Assembly (NCBI GenBank): GCA_016930295.1
Contig: JAFGHE010000141.1
Location: forward strand, 1 to 40,368
Direction of reading: 5' to 3'
Length of the DNA stretch: 40,368 nt
From: Sedimentisphaerales bacterium
GTDB lineage: Bacteria > Planctomycetota > Phycisphaerae > Sedimentisphaerales > SM23-30
Below are positions 34,710-40,368 of this stretch, piece after piece (the first letter of the stretch is position 1; each line of letters opens with the position of its first letter). Both the position numbers and the translations under genes were made by a program. Below the pieces are notes generated by a model. That model was not told the origin of the DNA and did not search any database. It was given only the letters and a program-made list of their open reading frames with translations.

Positions 34710-35531
34710 ATGTCGGAAATTCTGGAAATTCTGAGTTTGCCATTTCTGGCGTGTTTGTTAATGGGCAGTGTTCTTGGCTATTTTGGGATCCATGTACTAA
34801 AGAGGGAGGTCATCTTTGTTGATATTTCCCTGGCCCAGATAGCCGCTGTTGGTTCCATTCTGGCCCACATGCTGTTCAAGGTGCATGGGAATTCGCTTCT
34901 GGCATATGGTCTGGCTGTATTTTTTGTCATCCTGGTCGGCTGTTTTTATGCGTTGGCGCGGCGACGGGTAACGCAAATTTCTCTGGAAGCGATTATCGGG
35001 GTGACCTATGCCATCGCGGCGGCCGCGGCACTTTTCCTGGTAGGGATCGCACCCGGCGGCCATCTCCATGTCCAGCGTATGCTGGCCGGCACCCTTTTAT
35101 GGGTGAGCCCGTCGGATATTATCCAGAGTGCGGTGATATTTACCGCGGTCTGTCTGTGTTTCTATATTTGGAGAAAGCCCCTCACCGCGATAACAGAAGT
35201 ATATCAGGAAACGACAAATGAATCGCGCCATGCGATTGGCTGGGACTCGTTATTTTATGCACTTTTGGGAATCGTTATTATTTCGTCGGTAAAGATGGCG
35301 GGAGTGGTTGTTGTTTTTGCCTACCTGATCATACCGGCCACCATTGCATTGTTATTCACCCGGAGAACGGCCGGCCAACTGCTCATTATCTGGTCCATGG
35401 CGTTCCTGGCATCCATCGCGGGTCTTTTGTTTTCGTATTTCTTTGATTTTTCTGTCGGTCCTTCGATTGGCGCATTCATGGGAGGACAAGTAATAATTGC
35501 CGGAATAATCAGCAAATTATTTCTGAAATGA
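34710..35531 (+). CDS. Metal ABC transporter permease (ZnuB/TroD family), second
   Basis: A 273-residue paralogue of the preceding permease with the same regions: LKREVIFVDISLAQIAAVGSILAHML and IISSVKMAGVVVVFAYLIIPATIALLFT, the ABC-3 core. Two different permeases with one binding protein match TroC/TroD-type heterodimeric importers. I start at ATG 34710, which has GAGGAG 6 bp upstream; a GTG at 34692 overlapping the previous stop is less likely. The operon ends here, converging on the Nudix gene, so the ATPase must be encoded elsewhere. Confidence 0.82.
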   Translation: MSEILEILSLPFLACLLMGSVLGYFGIHVLKREVIFVDISLAQIAAVGSILAHMLFKVHGNSLLAYGLAVFFVILVGCFYALARRRVTQISLEAIIGVTYAIAAAAALFLVGIAPGGHLHVQRMLAGTLLWVSPSDIIQSAVIFTAVCLCFYIWRKPLTAITEVYQETTNESRHAIGWDSLFYALLGIVIISSVKMAGVVVVFAYLIIPATIALLFTRRTAGQLLIIWSMAFLASIAGLLFSYFFDFSVGPSIGAFMGGQVIIAGIISKLFLK

Positions 35532-35557
35532 AATCTTTTTTAAGAAAATATACCGGT

Positions 35558-36076
35558 TCAAAGAGTATTCAGATAGTAAAGTAATCCGTTTTTTGTTGAC
35601 TCAAAGGCGAATTGTTCCAGTTGTATGTCGTTAGGGGCCAGCAGAAGATAGTCGCTGATTTCCTTGTCCAGTTTTAGTTGATCCATATCAAGAACCCGAC
35701 AGATAAAGAAAATGTCCAGGACCGGATAAGCGACATCTTTATAATGATACCAGTTAGGTGCAGTGGTGAGAAAACGTAAATCTGTCAGATCGAGATTGAG
35801 TTCCTCTTTGACTTCTCTTGTGAGAGCCTGATGGGCGGTTTCGTCGTAATCCACAAAGCCGCCGGGCATATCGAGGCTGTCTTTATGGGGTTCAAAGGCA
35901 CGGCGGGTGACGATGATCCGACCCTCCACCTCGATGATCGCGGTTACCGCTGCGGCGGTATTATGGTAATAGATAAAGCCGCACTGCCGGCATTTATACG
36001 ATTTGGCATCGTATTGACTTAACTGCTCCGACCGGCATCGAGGACAATATTGCCAGGGAAGTATCTGTTTTAACAT
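35558..36076 (-). CDS. Nudix hydrolase with N-terminal zinc ribbon
   Basis: A 172-residue enzyme. Residues 8-32 hold a zinc ribbon (CPRC...CRQCG, NudC-like), followed by the Nudix box GFVDYDETAHQALTREVKEEL, which matches GX5EX7REUXEEXGU except for Asn where Gly is usual near its end. ATG 36076 gives this length; TTG 36082, with AGGAT 6 bp upstream, would add two residues. Nudix proteins with this ribbon often act on NAD(H)-like dinucleotides or ADP-ribose, but the SQPWW-like NADH motif of NudC is not visible, so the substrate is open. The gene is last in a minus-strand run. Confidence 0.85.
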   Translation of the reverse strand: MLKQILPWQYCPRCRSEQLSQYDAKSYKCRQCGFIYYHNTAAAVTAIIEVEGRIIVTRRAFEPHKDSLDMPGGFVDYDETAHQALTREVKEELNLDLTDLRFLTTAPNWYHYKDVAYPVLDIFFICRVLDMDQLKLDKEISDYLLLAPNDIQLEQFAFESTKNGLLYYLNTL

Positions 36077-36186
36077 TTTCAAATATTATCCTGAATCAGG
36101 TGAAAATAATTATTAATTGAACGTAATGATGTTTCGGTGTAAACTATTGGTTAATATCTTACAGATATGAGCTTCTGGTGTAAAGG

Positions 36187-37086
36187 TTAATTTGTTGTGA
36201 ATAACCTTTTAGCGGCATTTAGTGAGCATTTTTGATATTTGGCATAGGCCTGTGCTGCGGCGTTATGGATAGCGGTCTCATCGTAGCCGGCCGACCAGGA
36301 ATCGACAATTGCTTCCAGGGTGTACGCCTCCGGTGCCATAAGGCCGGTCGTGGTTATCAAGGGTTGACACCCGATCTCATGCAGTAAGGGGCTAAAATAG
36401 GACTGGCTCTGACAGGCCAGTACCACGGCGCATTCCGGTCGGTCACCTGAGCCTTGTTCCGGGATGCGATCAAGCTGAAAATCCATCAGTCCGTTATGCC
36501 CGACGAAACATACCATATCCGCCAGAGCCCCGGCCTGAATCTCGATGGAGCTATCTCCCTGGCCGATGATAAATAAATTTGATTTTTGTCCGGCGGCTGC
36601 GTTAAGGAAATCTACTAATATCGTCTTCATGGTTGCGCCATCGTAGGCCTGGGCAATGAGAAACACCTCACCCTTTTTAAATGCGATTTGCTCAAGTATC
36701 TCAGGGCGTATCTGATAGGATGACATCCGAACCGGTTCCCAGGTTTTTTGCCGGCGAAAATAACCTTTAACGCCATACATGGCGCCCCAGTACAGATTAT
36801 TGGCAGGATCCTGGCCGTTCCCCAGCGATGCCGGAACTGGTACGATTCCCTGGTTTTGGTTGTCACAAAGGGCCACATAGACATGGATAACCCTGTGCTT
36901 ACGCCGGGGTCGTGTCAGTTTATTTTGGTTTTCATGAACAAGAGGTGTTGCAGCGATGAGTGTGCTGGTTTCTTTTTGTCGGGTATCTGTATCGCTTAGC
37001 GATTGGTTTTGTCGGTCACAGTCAGAGCATAATAAGGCTCCTCCCAGCAGGGCAATGATCAAAACAAATGGACCGGTTTTTTTCAT
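36187..37086 (-). CDS. Exported protein with caspase/CHAT-like His-Cys pattern
   Basis: A 299-residue exported protein with an N-terminal signal segment (MKKTGPFVLIIALLGGALLCSDC; two Cys but a non-canonical lipobox), a basic linker, then a fold with VCFVGHNGLMDF (His197) and CAVVLACQSQSYF (Cys225). A hydrophobic strand-loop GCQPLITTTGLMAPEAYTL follows. A 'GHxG' after a beta strand and 'xACxS' after the next strand is the layout of clan CD (caspase, gingipain, CHAT) cysteine peptidases. The His-to-Cys distance of 28 is shorter than usual, so this is a structural suggestion, and it could be inactive. It lies 35 bp downstream of rfbA in the same direction. Confidence 0.5.
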   Translation of the reverse strand: MKKTGPFVLIIALLGGALLCSDCDRQNQSLSDTDTRQKETSTLIAATPLVHENQNKLTRPRRKHRVIHVYVALCDNQNQGIVPVPASLGNGQDPANNLYWGAMYGVKGYFRRQKTWEPVRMSSYQIRPEILEQIAFKKGEVFLIAQAYDGATMKTILVDFLNAAAGQKSNLFIIGQGDSSIEIQAGALADMVCFVGHNGLMDFQLDRIPEQGSGDRPECAVVLACQSQSYFSPLLHEIGCQPLITTTGLMAPEAYTLEAIVDSWSAGYDETAIHNAAAQAYAKYQKCSLNAAKRLFTTN

Positions 37087-37121
37087 TTTAATCTCAAAGG
37101 TGAAACCGCTGATAATAAGGT

Positions 37122-37856
37122 TTAATCCGCATTATTGGCGCCATTGTTAGCGACCATGAGGGTGGCGCGGTGGAGGGATTCGAGGGTGCCGGCGTCGGTC
37201 CACCAGCCGTCCAGAACATTGCTGGTCAGGGTTCCCTGTTGGATATAGACGTTATTAACATCAGTTATTTCCAGTTCATTGCGCGCGGAAGGTTTAAGGT
37301 CTGAAATGATATCAAAGACCTGGTTATCAAACATATAGATGCCGATAACGGCATACTTGCTTTTTGGATGTTTTGGTTTTTCCTCGATACTCAGGACTTT
37401 ACCCGTGTCGTCCACCTCAGCCACACCAAAACGCTGGGGGTCGGATACTTCTTTTAAGAGTATTTTAGCCCCGGTGGGCTGGGTGAAAAAACCGGCTACG
37501 GCCGAGCGAATGTTTTTTTCGATGATATTGTCGCCCAAAACCACGACTACTTTGTCGCGATCCACAAAATCTTTGGTCAGCCCTAATGCCTCGGCTATAC
37601 CTCCTGCGCCTTCCTGGTAGGTATAATGGAGCTCCTGCAGGCCAAACTCCCTGCCATTGCCCAGCAGTTCCAGAAAATCCCCGGCCTTGTTGCCGCCAGT
37701 GACCACCATAATGTCCTTGATCCCGGCATTGACCAGACATTCAATGGGATAGAAGATCATGGGTTTATGATAGACTGGTAACAAGTGCTTATTCGTTACC
37801 CGGGTCAATGGTTGTAGTCGGGTTCCATACCCGCCGGCTAATATTACACCTTTCAT
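37122..37856 (-). CDS. rfbA: Glucose-1-phosphate thymidylyltransferase (short form)
   Basis: A 244-residue nucleotidyltransferase that forms dTDP-glucose, first step of dTDP-rhamnose synthesis. GGYGTRLQPLT (residues 8-18) is the nucleotide-binding signature; KHLLPVYHKPMIFYPIE carries the catalytic Lys, VLGDNIIE the metal Asp, and DPQRFGVAEVD and EEKPKHPKSKYAVIGIYMF are RmlA segments. The usual RmlA has about 290 residues; this lacks the C-terminal extension, as do ~240-residue members of the family. It is upstream of the caspase-like gene and about 27 kb from rfbB and rfbD. Confidence 0.88.
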   Translation of the reverse strand: MKGVILAGGYGTRLQPLTRVTNKHLLPVYHKPMIFYPIECLVNAGIKDIMVVTGGNKAGDFLELLGNGREFGLQELHYTYQEGAGGIAEALGLTKDFVDRDKVVVVLGDNIIEKNIRSAVAGFFTQPTGAKILLKEVSDPQRFGVAEVDDTGKVLSIEEKPKHPKSKYAVIGIYMFDNQVFDIISDLKPSARNELEITDVNNVYIQQGTLTSNVLDGWWTDAGTLESLHRATLMVANNGANNAD

Positions 37857-38010
37857 GGTTGAGTCCTTTACTATATTGATAATAATTAGTTATAATAATC
37901 TGAAAATATATAACATCAATAATTATTTGGAAAATTTTATCTCATATATCGGTACTAATAATTGGGTAAATAAAGATACTATCAAAGCACCCTGAGATAT
38001 TATTGAGTAT

Positions 38011-38112
38011 TATTATGACGCCAGCGTCAAAAGTATGTTAAAGTTTTGATTCTGACTCATTAAGCCTATTTTTACGTTGGTAAGATTGACTTTTGACGGT
38101 GGCATCTATTAT
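38011..38112 (-). repeat. MITE-like element, copy 2, with 6-bp flanking direct repeats
   Basis: The element core is 38017-38106 (90 bp). Read on the minus strand it starts GATGCCACCGTCAAAAGT, and the complement of its other end is GACGCCAGCGTCAAAAGT: 18-bp terminal inverted repeats with only two mismatches. TATTAT occurs at 38011-38016 and 38107-38112, exact direct repeats that fit a target-site duplication, though TATTAT is low complexity. Its ends match copy 1 (6390-6478); the middle has drifted. The right-hand TATTAT overlaps the sulfatase-fold gene's stop codon. Confidence 0.75.
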
Positions 38113-40166
38113 AAGTAACCTAAAGATTTTAGCCTGTCTATTTCATCCTGATTCAATGTTCTTACCGGTATGTTTTTATCATACTGAGCCATCTGGGCAA
38201 GCCAGGCATCCAGTCTCAAGCGTAACTCTTTGTGGACGTCAGGTTTTGCCAAGATCAGGTTGGTTTTTTCCCGGGGATCGTTTTTTACATCAAACAAAAA
38301 TTCCTGTTGACGATCATGATCTATAAACAGTCGCCAATCGTCTGTCCAGATCGCCGACTTGCGGGAAGCTCTCCATGTTCCGTCATAGACCGTAAAGGCA
38401 TAGCCGGGTTCATTGTCTGGTTCGCTTGTCATATAAGGTAGAAGGCTGGCAGGAGGATTATCGGTAACAGCCGGCAATCCGACGAAATCGAGGATCGAAG
38501 AGTATATGGCCCTGGTTTCAACTGTTTTATCGACAACGGCATTGTGATGCCTGGTTTCTGGTAGCACTATGATTAAGGGGACATGAAGGACCTCACGGTA
38601 GAAACTTCTTATATGGCCAATGTGATTATGTTCATTAAACTCTTCGCCATGATCCGCAACCACGACCAGCATCGTCTTGTCTTTCCACGACGACTGATTA
38701 ATATAATCGAGCAGCCGGCCAATATGCATGTCCGTGAAAGCCACTTCTTCGTCATAGGCGTCGGTAAGATACTCAATTTCCTGTTCGGAGAGTAATTGCG
38801 GTGATAAGGGCAAATCAGCGGTGTTTTTGCTCACCCAGCCGTGATAATAATCCGCATAGGTCCATTCTGCATGATTCTGATAATCTGCATGAGGATCAAA
38901 GTAATGAACAAACAAAAAGAAATTTTGATCACCATGCCGGTCTAAAAACGATATCGCTTCATTGGTTATATCCCTGGAGGTAATAGAGGTATCATCAGAC
39001 ATATACTTTTCGTTAAAGTACATAAAACCCTGATCGAAATTCGGGCTTGAACTTACATAGTAATTACTTATGATCCCGCCGGTGAGATAACCGGCCTCGC
39101 GCATTATCTCCGACAGGGTGGTTTCCCTGTCCCGCAGTGTTCCCGTCGGATGTTGAATAGCGCCGTGCTCATAAGGATATTTACCGGTGAACATTGAGGA
39201 AAAGGACGGCAGGGTCCAGGAGGATTGGGAGATGGCATTGGCAAAAATAGTGCCCCGGGCCGCAAGAGCTTTAAGATTTGGAGTCAGTTCGCGCCCCTTG
39301 GCCGTCGGGCCCAACAGGGTGGTCCGATCCGATCGGAGTGTATCAATTCCGATCAGAATCACATTCCAAGGCTGTTTTGGCTGTAACCCGGTCGGGGAGA
39401 TCTCTCGGGTTATTAAAGGAATAAAAGAGATAATAAGCAAAATCAGAGCCGGCAACAGAGCCCGACCGGCATTCCTTTTGGTTGAATAAACAGCCGTATC
39501 CCGGGTGTATAGGGGAGCAAGAATGGTTAATACCAAAACCAATAAAAAGATAACAAGGCAAAAAGCCATGAACATTTCAGGCACAAACAGATAGAATTTT
39601 ATTTGTGATTTATCAAACAATGGCAGGAACGTGATCAGCAGAAGGACACCAGCGTAGAAATCCGTCCGAAAGGCCTGGCCCTGAAACCAGTAAATGCGAT
39701 CGGATGTCTTAGATATTCTGCGATAAAGAAAAAATACCAGAGACCAGAATGATCCCAGTATGGCGAGGAAGAGTAATCCCAAAATTCCTATCGAATCATA
39801 AATAATCAGGTGGACCAGCAGGATAAAAAATATCACTCCCATACAGACCAGGTAAGGCCTTTTGTCCGGCGTTATGGCTTTTATTATATTTTGAATGCTC
39901 TTCCGACGCGACAGGAAGTATACCCAGACCATTTTTACTGCCAGAAAAATCAGGCCTGCCAGTATTCCCGGAATAATATAGTGAGCACTGCGGTCTGATA
40001 TGATCTGAACGATGGTTTTCCAAAAACCCAGGGATATATAGTCATTGGCACGTATTTTACTCAGAGCCGAACCCAGTGATATAATGACACTGGTCGCAGG
40101 GAAAATTAAAAATAGATTCAAATTCCTTAACCAGGAAATCCAGTTTATTTTCTTATCCGTTGCCAT
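38109..40166 (-). CDS. Membrane-bound sulfatase-fold protein with Thr at the nucleophile position
   Basis: A 685-residue protein. About six or seven membrane helices fill residues ~20-240; the extracytoplasmic alkaline-phosphatase-superfamily domain follows. NVILIGIDTLRSDR (Asp275) is the first metal motif; SSWTLPSFSSMFTGKYP occupies the formylglycine region, where CxPSR would be expected, but Thr318 stands at the Cys/Ser position. FVHYFDPHADY and VVVADHGEEFNEHNHIGH carry the remaining metal ligands; the C-terminus ends LKSLGYL. A Thr nucleophile is found in phosphoethanolamine transferases and LtaS, so a phospho- or sulfo-transferase or phosphodiesterase role is more likely than formylglycine-type sulfatase. 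ATG 40166 was chosen over GTG 40181, which has no ribosome site. Confidence 0.8.
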   Translation of the reverse strand: MATDKKINWISWLRNLNLFLIFPATSVIISLGSALSKIRANDYISLGFWKTIVQIISDRSAHYIIPGILAGLIFLAVKMVWVYFLSRRKSIQNIIKAITPDKRPYLVCMGVIFFILLVHLIIYDSIGILGLLFLAILGSFWSLVFFLYRRISKTSDRIYWFQGQAFRTDFYAGVLLLITFLPLFDKSQIKFYLFVPEMFMAFCLVIFLLVLVLTILAPLYTRDTAVYSTKRNAGRALLPALILLIISFIPLITREISPTGLQPKQPWNVILIGIDTLRSDRTTLLGPTAKGRELTPNLKALAARGTIFANAISQSSWTLPSFSSMFTGKYPYEHGAIQHPTGTLRDRETTLSEIMREAGYLTGGIISNYYVSSSPNFDQGFMYFNEKYMSDDTSITSRDITNEAISFLDRHGDQNFFLFVHYFDPHADYQNHAEWTYADYYHGWVSKNTADLPLSPQLLSEQEIEYLTDAYDEEVAFTDMHIGRLLDYINQSSWKDKTMLVVVADHGEEFNEHNHIGHIRSFYREVLHVPLIIVLPETRHHNAVVDKTVETRAIYSSILDFVGLPAVTDNPPASLLPYMTSEPDNEPGYAFTVYDGTWRASRKSAIWTDDWRLFIDHDRQQEFLFDVKNDPREKTNLILAKPDVHKELRLRLDAWLAQMAQYDKNIPVRTLNQDEIDRLKSLGYL

Positions 40167-40368
40167 AAAACTTATCCCCACAGTCGGTTAAATTGACCTG
40201 GAAAACCCGAAAAACAATATCATCAGGTCTGTTTTTGGTTTATTCATTATATATATTTTATTGATACAAGTTCCTCATCCCAGATTACCAGCCGTTGGCT
40301 CATTTATATTAATTATATCGGCCAAAAGAAAAAATAGCAAGACAATGGCACTATAATATAATGATGTA

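Noticed and set aside
38109-40166. Calling the 685-residue membrane protein a classical arylsulfatase
   Set aside because: The formylglycine motif lacks Cys/Ser at the key position and has Thr.
1-40368. tRNA, rRNA or phage/plasmid hallmarks
   Set aside because: I looked for GTTCGAA-type T loops, rRNA-like conserved stretches, integrase and replication genes and saw none.

Overview
The window is chromosomal DNA from a bacterium that looks like a member of the Planctomycetota, class Phycisphaerae. This placement is inferred from protein style, with no rRNA or marker phylogeny. A 1,760-residue secreted protein carries 'YYWRIDSVN' fibronectin-like modules, EF-hand dockerin-like segments and MopE-type metal-binding repeats, as is common in that class. 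Other support comes from a PilM-PilN fusion in a type II secretion/type IV pilus-like operon, an alkaline-phosphatase-superfamily membrane protein with a planctomycete-style '...LKSLGYL' tail, and many signal peptides. Most intergenic DNA is AT-rich, and I see no rRNA, tRNA, CRISPR array or prophage.

Layout. 1-5074 (minus strand): an operon reading gspE-like ATPase, PilM-PilN/GspL-like, PilO/GspM-like, GspC/PilP-like and a lipoprotein cut by the window edge, driven by an extended -10 promoter near 5118-5146. 5472-13309 (plus): a divergent thymidylate-synthase-family protein, GTP-dependent PEP carboxykinase, rfbB and rfbD for dTDP-rhamnose, an HD-domain protein and a membrane M48 metallopeptidase. 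13458-17223 (plus): three tandem AIM24-family paralogues followed closely by a secreted calcineurin-like phosphoesterase. 17249-19498: a NicO-like metal permease (minus) and class II fumarase (plus). 19834-25116: the giant modular secreted protein with its own strong-looking promoter. 25169-28688 (minus): a secreted HEAT-repeat protein and a zinc-ribbon membrane protein one base apart. 28858-35531 (plus): a flippase-like membrane protein, plsY and acylphosphatase, then a metal-acquisition cluster (small Cys/His protein, coiled-coil porin-like protein, ZnuA-like binding protein, two ZnuB-like permeases) with no ATPase. 35558-40166 (minus): a sulfatase-fold membrane protein, rfbA, a secreted caspase/CHAT-like protein and a Nudix hydrolase.

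How the genes fit together. PEP carboxykinase and fumarase are central carbon metabolism. rfbA, rfbB and rfbD supply three of the four steps to dTDP-rhamnose, but rfbA lies about 27 kb from the other two and no rfbC is present. The secretion operon may relate to the many exported proteins, though that link is inference.

The most notable non-gene signal is a pair of about 90-bp mobile-element-like repeats at 6390-6478 and 38017-38106. They share 18-bp terminal inverted repeats, and each is flanked by an exact 6-bp direct repeat. The second copy abuts the stop codon of the sulfatase-fold gene. Other points worth a second look are the AIM24 triplet, the H/C-dyad secreted protein beside rfbA, the threonine in place of the sulfatase cysteine, the metal transporter lacking its ATPase, and the MopE/dockerin giant with 138-141 bp tandem repeats.
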